A stretch of 64,000 nt of DNA from the NCBI GenBank assembly GCA_025055435.1, contig JANWWN010000011.1, positions 1-64,000 on the forward strand. The letters run 5' to 3'. The DNA comes from Cyclobacteriaceae bacterium (GTDB taxonomy: Bacteria > Bacteroidota > Bacteroidia > Cytophagales > Cyclobacteriaceae). The position numbers and the translations under genes were made by a program. The notes under the pieces are model-generated. The model ran no database searches. It had not been told where the DNA came from and worked only from the letters and a program-made list of their open reading frames with translations. Below, in pieces: positions 43,761 to 52,320 of the stretch. Every line of letters starts with the position of its first letter. Within the stretch, counting starts at the first letter, position 1.

Positions 43761-45044
43761 CTACAGTTCGTTCAGTTCGGCCACTACAAAGGTACTTCCG
43801 CCAATGAAAATAAAATCATCAATGTGCGCCAGACTGCGGGCATGGGCCAGCGCCTCATTGACATTTTTGACTACCTCACCTGTAAGTCCGTGCATCGAAG
43901 CCTTTTGGGCTAATTGTTCGGCAGGTAATGCACGTGGGATATTGGCTTCACAAAAAATATAATGTGCTTGTCGCGGTAAAAGTTGCAGAATCTTGTCGTG
44001 TTGTTTATCGGCAACCATTCCCAAAACGATGAACAAACGGCTAAAGGGCTGTTGGGCTATCAGCTGTACCACTTCGCGTATGCCGTCTTCGTTATGCGCC
44101 GTATCACAAATAACCAGCGGCTTTTCACTGATGGTCTGCCAACGTCCTTTAAGACCGGTAAGTTCAGTGGTCTTTTCCAATCCCTGAATTATCGCTTCAT
44201 CGCTGATTTGAAATCCCTGTTCCCGCAAAACATCGATAGTTTTCATTACACCGGGAATGTTTTTTTTCTGATACGCTCCTTTCAGCGACAGGTTGATACC
44301 GGTGAACAATACATTTTTGTTTTTATACAACGAGAGGCAGTTTACCGGTCCCTCGGCATAATATTCATCTTCGGCAAAAAAAACCGGAGCTTGTTGCTGT
44401 GCAGCTTTGTGTTTAAAGACTTCATCAGTTTCGCCATGGTGTTTGCCGATTACCGCAGGTGTATTTTGTTTGATTATTCCCGCTTTCTCAAAAGCAATTT
44501 TATCAAGCGTATCTCCCAACATATCCATATGGTCGAACCCGATGTTGGTAATGAGCGAAACCACCGGGCTGATAACATTTGTTGAATCGAGCCTGCCGCC
44601 AAGCCCTACCTCAATTACAGCAACATCAACCTGTTCGGTTGCAAAATAATCGAATGCCATGGCCACGGTAGTTTCGAAAAATGATGGCTTCACGCGTTCG
44701 AGAACTGGCTGCATGCGATTGACCCAGCTAACGACATACGCCTCTGCAATTTCCTTACCGTTAATTCGAATGCGCTCGGTGAAGGATTTAAGATGCGGAG
44801 ATGTGTATAGGCCTGTTTTGTAACCAGCCGATTGCAGGATGGCCGCAAGCATGTGTGAACTGGAACCTTTGCCGTTGGTGCCGCCAACATGAACGGATTT
44901 AAACTTATGATGTGGATTACCCAGTACTTCACACAATGCCCGCGTATTGGTAAGGTCTTTTTTATACGCAATAGCGCCCACGCGCTGGTACATGGGCAGC
45001 GTACTGAAGAGGTATTCTAATACCTGCTTATAACCGGTGAACAC
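43761..45044 (-). CDS. folC: Bifunctional folylpolyglutamate/dihydrofolate synthase
   Basis: 427 residues with the Mur ligase pattern: VHVGGTNGKGSSSHMLAAIL (ATP loop), SPHLKSFTERIRING, GLGGRLDSTN, and a C-terminal domain with CDTAHNEDGIREV. It adds glutamate to dihydropteroate and to reduced folates, which feed ThyA and TrmFO-type reactions. The start is a GTG; the sequence from there (MFTGYKQVLEYLFSTLPMYQ) fits the family N-terminus. Followed by trmB. Confidence 0.95.
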   Translation of the reverse strand: MFTGYKQVLEYLFSTLPMYQRVGAIAYKKDLTNTRALCEVLGNPHHKFKSVHVGGTNGKGSSSHMLAAILQSAGYKTGLYTSPHLKSFTERIRINGKEIAEAYVVSWVNRMQPVLERVKPSFFETTVAMAFDYFATEQVDVAVIEVGLGGRLDSTNVISPVVSLITNIGFDHMDMLGDTLDKIAFEKAGIIKQNTPAVIGKHHGETDEVFKHKAAQQQAPVFFAEDEYYAEGPVNCLSLYKNKNVLFTGINLSLKGAYQKKNIPGVMKTIDVLREQGFQISDEAIIQGLEKTTELTGLKGRWQTISEKPLVICDTAHNEDGIREVVQLIAQQPFSRLFIVLGMVADKQHDKILQLLPRQAHYIFCEANIPRALPAEQLAQKASMHGLTGEVVKNVNEALAHARSLAHIDDFIFIGGSTFVVAELNEL

Positions 45045-45134
45045 GGGCGCAATATTATCGGTTTTGGTTCACAACCTGCAAGTTTTTACACCCATAGGGA
45101 GCTCTGCTTATTGCCTGATGTGTTAAAAGCGAAA

Positions 45135-45331
45135 GCTTCAAGCTTCTGGCTGTACGAGATGGGTAAAAAAAGCTACAAGCTGCAGGCTACAAGCTACAGG
45201 CAGTAAGTTAAAGGCTGCGAGTTACGAGCCTGGTGGAAGGGTTTTTGGCTTACTAATTTTTTTCCTTTTTTCCGACGGATGAACCGATTAGAAAAAGCTA
45301 CAGGCTGCAAGCCTTAAGCTCTTAGCTAATT
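45135..45331. repeat. Seven-base degenerate repeat arrays (site 2, three blocks)
   Basis: The 281-base gap between folC and the UbiB-like gene carries three blocks in seven-base phase: 45135-45155 (GCTTCAA GCTTCTG GCTGTAC), 45172-45227 (GCTACAA GCTGCAG GCTACAA GCTACAG GCAGTAA GTTAAAG GCTGCGA GTTACGA) and 45297-45331 (GCTACAG GCTGCAA GCCTTAA GCTCTTA GCTAATT). Two blocks are preceded by an A-run. The last reaches over the stop codon of the UbiB-like gene. Nothing else is recognisable in the gap. Confidence 0.75.
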
Positions 45332-46633
45332 ATGCACGGATTTCACGTTGTGTACAATTTCTGCACCGAGGTCGTGAAGCATATTGTACAAACCAAAGTA
45401 AGTTCGGTTAATGTACAGGGCATCACGCACGCCGCGCGCTTTTTTCGATTGGCGCAGTTCCTTCATGTTAGCCAGGCGCTCACCGAGTGCAAACAAAGAT
45501 TCAAAATAGGCATTATCGGCAAAGTTGAAGCGGTCGGTCCGAAATGGCCTCGCCAGCATTTCTACTAATTCACAGAAAAGGTCGGTAAAAAACTTCTTTT
45601 CGTAAGCGCTGTCATCCGGATAAATAAATCGCAGCTTGCGAAAAACTGCATCTCTTCGTTTATCATCGGATAACAAATCGTTATCCAGTAGTTGGAAATA
45701 CACATCGTAAAATTCTTCGGGAATCACCTTCACACAACCGAAATCAATCACTCCGAGTTTGCCTTCACGGGTAAGTATAAAATTCCCGGGATGCGGGTCG
45801 GCATGTACCGCTTTTAAAACATGCATCTGATAGTGGTAGAAATCCCACATCGCCTGCCCTATGCGCTGGGCAGTGTTGCGGTCGGTGCCCTTCTTTAGCA
45901 CCTCTCCCAACGGCTCCCCTTCAATCCAATCCATGGTTAGCACCCGCGATGAGGACAGCTCAGGATAATAGGTTGGAAATATGAGATTGGGAATATGCGC
46001 ACAGGCTTTGGATAAATCCATCGAGCGCTGCAGCTCCAACTTATAATCGGTCTCTTCCATCAGCCGGTGCTCCACTTCCTGAATAAATTCATCATACTCT
46101 GCCGGATTCAGATTAAACATCGACAGCGCGATGGGCTTCACCATGGCCAAATCCGATTTCACACTTTCGGCAACGCCCGGATACTGAATCTTGACCGCCA
46201 GCTTCCGGTTATTCAGCACAGCCTGATGAACCTGTCCCATGGAAGCTGCATTCACTGCCCTTCGTGTGAACGAATCGAACAGTTCATCCGGTGCTTTACC
46301 CAGCGTTGAGCGAAAGGTTTTGACCACAAGCGGATAGGATAATGGCGGTGCGCTGTATTGTGCCATCGCAAAGCGCTGCTGATACGCCGCAGGCAGCAGG
46401 TTTTTATCCATGCTGAGCATCTGCGCCACCTTCAGGGCACTGCCCTTGAGTTCGCTTAGCGAATTGTAAATATCGCGGGCATTGTCTTCGTGCAGCGGTT
46501 CTTTGCCGATTTCGGGATTTACCAGCTTGCGTCCGAAATGTTTCAGATAGTTGGTTCCGATTTTTGCGCCTGTTGCAATAAATTTTCCTGCCCGCTGTAC
46601 TTTGGTAACAGGTATACTGCTATACTCCTTCAT
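45326..46633 (-). CDS. ABC1/UbiB family atypical protein kinase-like protein
   Basis: 435 residues. The family motifs are clear: KGSALKVAQMLSMD (the KxGQ-like element), NAASMGQVHQA, KIQYPGV with the ATP Lys, ETDYKLELQR, and the catalytic-loop HADPHPGNF followed by VIDFGC. UbiB/COQ8-type proteins support quinone synthesis as ATPases; the fungal and plant relatives act in plastids and mitochondria. No membrane helix is obvious. The stop lies at the edge of the heptamer array. It follows the TetR-like gene by eight bases, so regulator and kinase form a cassette. Confidence 0.9.
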   Translation of the reverse strand: MKEYSSIPVTKVQRAGKFIATGAKIGTNYLKHFGRKLVNPEIGKEPLHEDNARDIYNSLSELKGSALKVAQMLSMDKNLLPAAYQQRFAMAQYSAPPLSYPLVVKTFRSTLGKAPDELFDSFTRRAVNAASMGQVHQAVLNNRKLAVKIQYPGVAESVKSDLAMVKPIALSMFNLNPAEYDEFIQEVEHRLMEETDYKLELQRSMDLSKACAHIPNLIFPTYYPELSSSRVLTMDWIEGEPLGEVLKKGTDRNTAQRIGQAMWDFYHYQMHVLKAVHADPHPGNFILTREGKLGVIDFGCVKVIPEEFYDVYFQLLDNDLLSDDKRRDAVFRKLRFIYPDDSAYEKKFFTDLFCELVEMLARPFRTDRFNFADNAYFESLFALGERLANMKELRQSKKARGVRDALYINRTYFGLYNMLHDLGAEIVHNVKSVHN

Positions 46634-46641
46634 CCGCTCCG

Positions 46642-47310
46642 TTAATTCATTCCCGACTGATACAAAAATTTGGCAAAATCCAGGGCTGAATCGACCGCAC
46701 CTTTACCGATTAAATCAAAGGCGAGATTGACTGACTTTTCAATCGCGGCATCAGTTTGTTCAAAATTGGCACTGCCATCATTCATCCAGAAGATAAGCAG
46801 GAAGCAGAGATGCAGCCAGAACAATTGCGGGTAGGTTTTTTCCAGATAAGGACGGCTGGCAATATCGCCCGACTGGCGGCCCTGATTAATCAGTTCATTG
46901 ATGAATTGAAGAAACGATTTTCGGAAAGGCTTAAGGAAGGCCGGCACTGCCTCAGGTCGCAGGCGCGGCTTTGCCGCATGCAGCACAAAGCTGCGGTTTA
47001 GTTTAAGTTCTTCGAACAATGCAAAGTAAAAGGTAAGCAGCTTTTCGCGGGTGGTGAATCCTGCATACTCCGCATCGGTTGAAAGACGTTGAATGGTCCC
47101 GCTGATGAAATCGTTCCAGATAATTCCCTCCAGCGCATCGAACGACCCGGCAACCGCGTAGAAGTCGGCCTCCCGCAAGCCCAAATCTTTACAAAATTTA
47201 AATACAGATGAAGGCCGCTTGCCTTCAGTTAAGATGTAGTCAATATAGGCCTGTCGGATATCCGTAACCGACCTGGCTTTTTTGCCGGAAGAAGTTTTTG
47301 TGTTACTCAT
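46642..47310 (-). CDS. TetR family regulator
   Basis: 222 residues. An N-terminal helix-turn-helix region (RQAYIDYILTEGKRPSSVFKFCKDLGLREADFYAVAGSFD) and a helical ligand-binding C-terminal part, rich in Phe/Trp, fit the TetR form. The DNA-binding part is less typical than in classical TetR, so moderate confidence. It is the first gene of a two-gene operon with the UbiB-like kinase and probably controls it. Confidence 0.75.
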   Translation of the reverse strand: MSNTKTSSGKKARSVTDIRQAYIDYILTEGKRPSSVFKFCKDLGLREADFYAVAGSFDALEGIIWNDFISGTIQRLSTDAEYAGFTTREKLLTFYFALFEELKLNRSFVLHAAKPRLRPEAVPAFLKPFRKSFLQFINELINQGRQSGDIASRPYLEKTYPQLFWLHLCFLLIFWMNDGSANFEQTDAAIEKSVNLAFDLIGKGAVDSALDFAKFLYQSGMN

Positions 47311-47369
47311 ACATTGTTCTCAACAACCACGCACCAAAAAGGTTTCCGGCTCTGGTTTTATCCGGCTGC

Positions 47370-48209
47370 CTAATCATCATTATCTACTTCGGCCCAACGG
47401 GAGCGAATCCAGTCGGTCATTTCCAGAAATGCCGGCAGGGCCGTGCCCACCGCATGGCGGACGTGCAGCGGTATATTCCTGTGAAGCCACACTTTGGGAA
47501 CAAGGGTAACATCCTCACTCAACTGAAGTGCAGCTACCTGCCTGCCTTGGTGTATGAAATGATATCCCACAAAATGGCTTACATCTCTACGGAAAATAAA
47601 ATCAGAGCTGTCATTCAAATCATAAACCAATGCCACTGAAATGGTATCCTGTTGGTTGTAGATATATCCGAAAAAATCAACATAGCCCTTATCTTTAAGT
47701 TTGGTTCCATAAGAGTGCGTGGATTCTATCCGCCACATTCCCTGATTGGTGTTGGGCAGGATTTCAGCCGTCATGGTAACGCTGAATTCCCGATAGGGCG
47801 CCTTAAAACCAAGAATTTCTGTGTTTGAGCGCTCCCAGTAATTCTGATAAACCAGTTTGGTTACGGAACCGTATCCATCCGGGCCCTGTGTGGAATAATG
47901 AAAAGCACTGGCCCGAAAATCGCGCTCAACAAATATTTCGGAAATAAATACCGGACGGAAATCCAACACGTTTCTTATCGGGCGAATTTGTTTTGAGTCA
48001 ATAACCACATAATCACCCATATTCCAAAAGGGAAAAGCCCTTCCACCTTTGCTTCTAACATACCGGAAGCCCTCGCTGTTGGCCAACAGGTCTTCATCAA
48101 TTTTGATGATATTATTTCTCCATTCATTACGCCAGGATGATCGCTTTTTTTGAGCGCTTACTTGTAAAGCAAATCCGCTCAGAAGAATAAAAATGATAAT
48201 AGATTTCAT
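47370..48209 (-). CDS. Secreted protein of unknown function, coupled to a fatty acid hydroxylase
   Basis: 279 residues. A signal peptide (MKSIIIFILLSGFALQVSAQ) is followed by a beta-rich body with many Tyr/Trp/Phe. I do not recognise the family. The ORF track begins one codon earlier at a TTG; ATG 48209 overlaps the stop of the hydroxylase gene by one base (TGATG), so co-translation is likely, and a role in handling the product of that enzyme can be imagined but not shown. Confidence 0.7.
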   Translation of the reverse strand: MKSIIIFILLSGFALQVSAQKKRSSWRNEWRNNIIKIDEDLLANSEGFRYVRSKGGRAFPFWNMGDYVVIDSKQIRPIRNVLDFRPVFISEIFVERDFRASAFHYSTQGPDGYGSVTKLVYQNYWERSNTEILGFKAPYREFSVTMTAEILPNTNQGMWRIESTHSYGTKLKDKGYVDFFGYIYNQQDTISVALVYDLNDSSDFIFRRDVSHFVGYHFIHQGRQVAALQLSEDVTLVPKVWLHRNIPLHVRHAVGTALPAFLEMTDWIRSRWAEVDNDD

Positions 48210-49027
48210 CAATAATCTGTCTTGATGGTCTTGTCAAATGGAATTTTCATCTGATACGCTACATCCTCCGCTTTGGCGTCATCAAGTACATCAAGTCCGT
48301 ACCGGATTTTATGCGGGTCATCATAAACAAAGGTACCGAACAGTCGATCCCAGATGGAAAACATATTTCCGAAGTTGCTGTCGGTCCAAGGCCTCTCATA
48401 ATGGTGATGAAACTTATGCACGTTGGGCGTGATGAAGATGTAACTTAAAGGCTTATCGAGCCACACCGGAAGGTAGATGTTAGCATGGGTAAAATAGGTA
48501 AAGAATACCGTGCAGATGCGATAGAAGAAATAAAAGGCCGGCGGCGAACCGGTAATAATCACGGCAACAAGCGCAAACACCTCACGTATGGCAAAGTCGC
48601 CCGGATGGTGACGGGTGCCACTGGTTACATCCAGGTGCGTATCGCTGTGGTGCACCATGTGCAGCTTCCACATCCACTTGTATTTGTGCAGCAGGTAATG
48701 GGCAAAATACTGAGCGATGAGTTCAAATATTAAAAGCGCTATAATCAGGTGGGCCCAGACGGGCAGATCAATCCAATATCTCAAACCGATTTTATTATGA
48801 CCGATCCACTCAAACACGCCCACCGTGGCCAGTCCGAAAAGTGTGTTGATAATTAACGTAGTACCCAGAAAAACAAAGTTAACTCCGGCATGGCGCCACT
48901 TGCGGTAATTGTGATTAAACAAAGGGAAATTTCCTTCCAGAACCCAACACACCGAAAGACAAATGATAATCCATACAGCACGTTGCCAGGTGGGCATATC
49001 TTCGAAAAAAGCCAGAAACTTTTCCAT
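48209..49027 (-). CDS. Fatty acid hydroxylase / sterol desaturase family membrane protein
   Basis: 272 residues with several membrane helices and the histidine motifs of the family: HYLLHKYKWMWKLHMVHH, HHPGDF and HKFHHHYERPW. These ligate a di-iron site. Members add hydroxyl groups or double bonds to lipids (sterols, fatty acids, sphingolipids, hopanoids), and the presence of an SPT-like enzyme in the window makes sphingolipid hydroxylation one possibility. Coupled to the unknown secreted protein downstream. Confidence 0.88.
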   Translation of the reverse strand: MEKFLAFFEDMPTWQRAVWIIICLSVCWVLEGNFPLFNHNYRKWRHAGVNFVFLGTTLIINTLFGLATVGVFEWIGHNKIGLRYWIDLPVWAHLIIALLIFELIAQYFAHYLLHKYKWMWKLHMVHHSDTHLDVTSGTRHHPGDFAIREVFALVAVIITGSPPAFYFFYRICTVFFTYFTHANIYLPVWLDKPLSYIFITPNVHKFHHHYERPWTDSNFGNMFSIWDRLFGTFVYDDPHKIRYGLDVLDDAKAEDVAYQMKIPFDKTIKTDY

Positions 49028-49233
49028 ATCCTGTTAACTGATTTTTTACTTAAAGATAATCGGGACCAGGAAGCCGGAAAAATGCTTTTCCAAAGAAGAG
49101 GTTAAACACACTCAGCAGGCAGAAAATCTAAAAGCTGCAGCATTAGATGCAACTACCCAATCCAGTTAACAAGTATTCCCGGCCACCAGCACAGTCTGCA
49201 AATCAGTATCTTTACCATCGTTTAAAAGGTTGT

Positions 49234-50115
49234 ATGAAAAAGATAACAGCAGTTCTCTTTGTTCTATCGGGTATTTCAAGTGCGCAGGTGCCGGTGCTGG
49301 TAGATGCAGCCTGGCTGAAGGATAATCTGAATAATCCGAATGTTATTGTACTACAGGTTAACCAGCTGCGACTTGACTTCGAGCGGGAGCATATACCCGG
49401 AGCGCGTTTTCTGTGGCCGGGCTGGCTTGCGCCCGACACACCCGAAGGCAATCTTAACGCGCCTGATCTAAAGACGGCCACATCGGTTTTGCAAAACTTA
49501 GGCGTAAACAACAATTCGCACGTTGTGTTGAGCTATTTCCGCAACGAACTACCTGCAGCCGCCCGTATGTTTGTAACACTCGAACATTTAGGATTAAGCG
49601 GAAAAGTATCCGTGCTCAACGGAGGTCTGGAAGCATGGAAAAAAACCGGATATGACACCGAAAAGGGTCCTGTACCTGCGGTGCGTAAAGGCAACTTTAA
49701 AGCAGTACCACAAAACCTGCTGGTTGATCGAAATTATGTTCAGCAAAACCTCAAGTCGGGCAATGCTGTCCTGATCGATGCTCGGTTGAAACGGCTGTAC
49801 GATGGCGAGCCATCCGGAAACCCGCGTGACGGCCACATTCCCGGTGCATTGAACATTCCTTATACCGAGCTGATCGATGCCGAAACATCAGGACTGAAAA
49901 ACAAAGAAGCAATCAGCAATTATTTTACTCCGGTAATTCCGGTACCGGATAAGGAAGCAGTTACTTATTGCAACACCGGCCAAACGGCCAGCGTGGTTTA
50001 CCTTGCCGGAAGGGCATTGGGCTACCGGCTCAAGGTTTATGACGGCTCCATGCAGGAGTGGAGCCGATCGGAAGGATGCGAAATGGAAAAATCAACTCCG
50101 CAGGAAAAGCGTTAA
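49234..50115 (+). CDS. Exported sulfurtransferase with two rhodanese domains
   Basis: 293 residues from the ATG that opens a signal peptide (MKKITAVLFVLSGISSAQ); the ORF track start is 29 codons upstream. Two rhodanese domains follow. The first lacks the active Cys (LSYFRNELPAA), as is usual. The second has it in TYCNTGQTASVVYLAG, with DGSMQEWSR after. It resembles thiosulfate/3-mercaptopyruvate sulfurtransferases, here periplasmic. Its last four bases overlap the end of the convergent gene. Confidence 0.88.
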   Translation: MKKITAVLFVLSGISSAQVPVLVDAAWLKDNLNNPNVIVLQVNQLRLDFEREHIPGARFLWPGWLAPDTPEGNLNAPDLKTATSVLQNLGVNNNSHVVLSYFRNELPAAARMFVTLEHLGLSGKVSVLNGGLEAWKKTGYDTEKGPVPAVRKGNFKAVPQNLLVDRNYVQQNLKSGNAVLIDARLKRLYDGEPSGNPRDGHIPGALNIPYTELIDAETSGLKNKEAISNYFTPVIPVPDKEAVTYCNTGQTASVVYLAGRALGYRLKVYDGSMQEWSRSEGCEMEKSTPQEKR

Positions 50116-50546
50116 CGTAAACGCCTGCCTGAAGTAGTTTTTACTTTAACCGGCGCAAAGAAGTCGCGCACAAATTTTCGCTTTTGATTAAGCGTTGCCT
50201 TATCGTGCGGCTTTACGGCCAGCACTACAACGCCGCGTTTCTCCAGACAGGCTTTTTCCAGATGATGTTTTACTTCGCCCGGACCGAAAATCAGCACCTC
50301 GGCAGGTGCCCGAAGCGTCGCAATGGTTTGGCGAATGTACTTTTTTAATGCTTCACTGAAATGTGCCTCCTGACTGCTCTCATAATCAAAGCCTTTAGAT
50401 GCGCGGGTGGTTTTACGCGATTTTTCTCCCGGAAAGCGTGGTTTGCGTTCAGCTTCTGATTGAATTGTTGTTTCAATCAGTCCGGTTTCTGTCACCTCGG
50501 CCACCCAGGCTGCTTTAGAGTCAATCCAAATACCGTATTTTTTCAT
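50112..50546 (-). CDS. Small protein with eRF1 domain 3-like pattern
   Basis: 144 residues starting MKKYGIWIDSKAAWVAEV, with a C-terminal part APAEVLIFGPGEVKHHLEKA and VVLAVKPHDKATLNQ. The alternation of strand and helix and the GPGExK turn resemble the bacterial eRF1-like (baeRF, host attachment-type) group, thought to act at ribosomes. This is a resemblance only. The C-terminus is very basic. The stop overlaps the convergent sulfurtransferase by four bases. Confidence 0.55.
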   Translation of the reverse strand: MKKYGIWIDSKAAWVAEVTETGLIETTIQSEAERKPRFPGEKSRKTTRASKGFDYESSQEAHFSEALKKYIRQTIATLRAPAEVLIFGPGEVKHHLEKACLEKRGVVVLAVKPHDKATLNQKRKFVRDFFAPVKVKTTSGRRLR

Positions 50547-50614
50547 ATGTCAAATGTACCCGTTGCCTGGTTGTAAAAACTATGATGCTAACCAGCCAGT
50601 ATCCTTGATGAATA

Positions 50615-50716
50615 TCATCTGGTGGAAATGGCCTCAGCTGATTTTTTGATAAAACAAAACAAGCAAAGGCCAAGCTGAAAAAGAAGCACCGATGAAATGG
50701 TTAAAAAAATTTCCAT
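50615..50716 (-). CDS. Possible 33-residue membrane peptide
   Basis: In the 290-base gap 50547-50836 the minus strand carries ATG at 50716 and TGA at 50615, encoding 33 residues with one hydrophobic segment (ISSVLLFQLGLCLFCFI) and a short polar tail. The size and single-helix form fit small membrane peptides, but open frames of this length occur by chance. No promoter is clear. Confidence 0.2.
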   Translation of the reverse strand: MEIFLTISSVLLFQLGLCLFCFIKKSAEAISTR

Positions 50717-50744
50717 AGGAGAAACAGTTAGATTAAAAAATTAA

Positions 50745-50762
50745 GTACTTAATATTAAGTAC
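50745..50762. promoter_or_regulatory. 18-bp perfect palindrome before the DUF3667 gene
   Basis: GTACTTAATATTAAGTAC is a perfect inverted repeat 74 bases before the start of the DUF3667 gene. Its AT-rich centre and position suggest a regulator-binding site. The regulator is not identifiable from the window. Confidence 0.45.
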
Positions 50763-50836
50763 CTATAAATCAGCTGTATAAATATATAAAACAAATTGCA
50801 TTAGCAAGCCTGGAAAACAATTATTTTGCATCGCCT

Positions 50837-51697
50837 ATGGAAAATCCAGCTCTGTCGGAGGAGCATATCTGCAAAAGCTGCGGGCACCGCTTTACCGGCC
50901 TGTACTGCAACCTGTGTGGTGAAAAGGTAATCGAAGCAAAAGACCGTACTTTCCGGACTTTTCTCTCCAACATTCTTATAGCCATAACATTTGCCGACAG
51001 CAAGTTTGTCAAGACACTCTGGATTATCCTTTCCCGCCCAGGTTTCCTGTCGGCTCAATATTCCGAGGGCATTCGGGTTAAGTATGTGCGCCCTCTTCAG
51101 ATGTTTTTCATCCTTAATCTGATTTATTTCCTTTTTCCGGTTCTTCAGCTCTTCAATTCATCGCTGCGCACCCAAATGTATTACCTGGCCCACGGCCGCC
51201 TCATCAGGCAACTGGTCGTAGACCGTTTACTGGCTGAAAATTTAAGTCTCGAAGGCTTTGAATTGATGTATAATGCCAAATCGGCCAGCCTGGCCAAACT
51301 GCTTGTGGTAGTTTATGTTATTCTTGCTGCCATACCGTTGGCCCTGCTGTTTATCCGGAAAAGAAACCGGTATTTCACCGACCACGTTACGCTCTCGGTA
51401 GAGCTGGCATGCTTTAACATGTTTGTTAACGCCATCTTTCTCTCGGCCTTGTTGTGGGCAATCAGTAAACTTTTCAAAATCAGCCACCTGAACTGGAGTA
51501 ACTACCTGAACGATACCACCCTGACGTTAATTTTTGTTGTTACCAACCTGTACTTTGTTTACCGGGCAGCCTTGACATTTTACAACCAGCGCGGCTGGAA
51601 ACGTATTGCCAAATCAATAGTCATGATTATCGGCTTGTTTCTGGCACTGGAAACGTATCGCATCATCCTGTTCTTTGTAACCTTCTGGTCGGTTTAA
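50837..51697 (+). CDS. DUF3667 family membrane protein
   Basis: 286 residues. An N-terminal Cys4 zinc ribbon (CKSCGHRFTGLYCNLCG) is followed by FRTFLSNILIAITFADSKFVKTL and RPLQMFFILNLIYFLFP, both typical of DUF3667, then about four further membrane segments. Function unknown. The stop overlaps the end of the convergent TPR gene by four bases. Confidence 0.9.
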   Translation: MENPALSEEHICKSCGHRFTGLYCNLCGEKVIEAKDRTFRTFLSNILIAITFADSKFVKTLWIILSRPGFLSAQYSEGIRVKYVRPLQMFFILNLIYFLFPVLQLFNSSLRTQMYYLAHGRLIRQLVVDRLLAENLSLEGFELMYNAKSASLAKLLVVVYVILAAIPLALLFIRKRNRYFTDHVTLSVELACFNMFVNAIFLSALLWAISKLFKISHLNWSNYLNDTTLTLIFVVTNLYFVYRAALTFYNQRGWKRIAKSIVMIIGLFLALETYRIILFFVTFWSV

Positions 51698-52290
51698 GCA
51701 GATATGGCCTGAAGATGACGAATGATTTCCATAGCCTGTTCATGCTCAGAACTGGCGGTAAGGCGGCAGTAGGTGGTCAGGCAGTCAATGGCCTGTACGT
51801 ACGATTTCTGTAAGGCCAAGGTAAGCCCCAGGTTATAGTAGCTATTGGGAAAGTCGGGGGCGATGTCAATAGCCAGGCGGTAGTGTATTTCGGCAAGCGC
51901 GTAATTACCTGCCTCGGCATAGGCATTAGCCAGGTTGTAGTGAGCTTCCAGGTGCCGGGGCTCCAGGCTCAGCGCATGGGTAAATGCAGCGATGGCCTTA
52001 ACTGCATCCCCCTGTTTAGCTTCGATAATGCCAAGGTTACACCAGGCATCGGCGGGATTTTCATTGACCGAAATGGCCTGTTCGTAAAGTTGCTTCGCTT
52101 TGACCACATCGCCTTCCTCATCAGCGGCAAGGGCAGCATCAAAAACACCCGTTTGGTGAAGGGATACCAGGCGACCGGTAAACAGGCTTAGTTGAGCGGG
52201 ATTTTCTTTCTTTCTGGATGGCCTTCTGCGAACCTTTTGTGGTCCCAGTTTTTCAGGAGCCAAACCAGGGAATTGCACTACCTTAGCCAT
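51694..52290 (-). CDS. Tetratricopeptide-repeat protein
   Basis: 198 residues from MAKVVQFPGL (the ORF track adds nine codons upstream). A basic N-terminal stretch (KVRRRPSRKKEN) precedes four or so TPR units, for example KQLYEQAISVNENPADAWCNLG and the following copies. No signal peptide, so probably cytoplasmic and protein-binding. It follows Ku by 30 bases on the same strand and may share its transcript. Confidence 0.85.
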   Translation of the reverse strand: MAKVVQFPGLAPEKLGPQKVRRRPSRKKENPAQLSLFTGRLVSLHQTGVFDAALAADEEGDVVKAKQLYEQAISVNENPADAWCNLGIIEAKQGDAVKAIAAFTHALSLEPRHLEAHYNLANAYAEAGNYALAEIHYRLAIDIAPDFPNSYYNLGLTLALQKSYVQAIDCLTTYCRLTASSEHEQAMEIIRHLQAISA

Positions 52291-52320
52291 ATATGGCAAA
52301 AATATGGAGGAAAGCACGCC

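Noticed and set aside
43983-44585. 200-residue plus-strand ORF in folC
   Set aside because: Antisense of a full Mur-ligase-type protein; composition is unlike a real protein.
45135-45331. CRISPR array from the regular repeats
   Set aside because: Units are seven bases long without spacers, and no cas gene is in the window.
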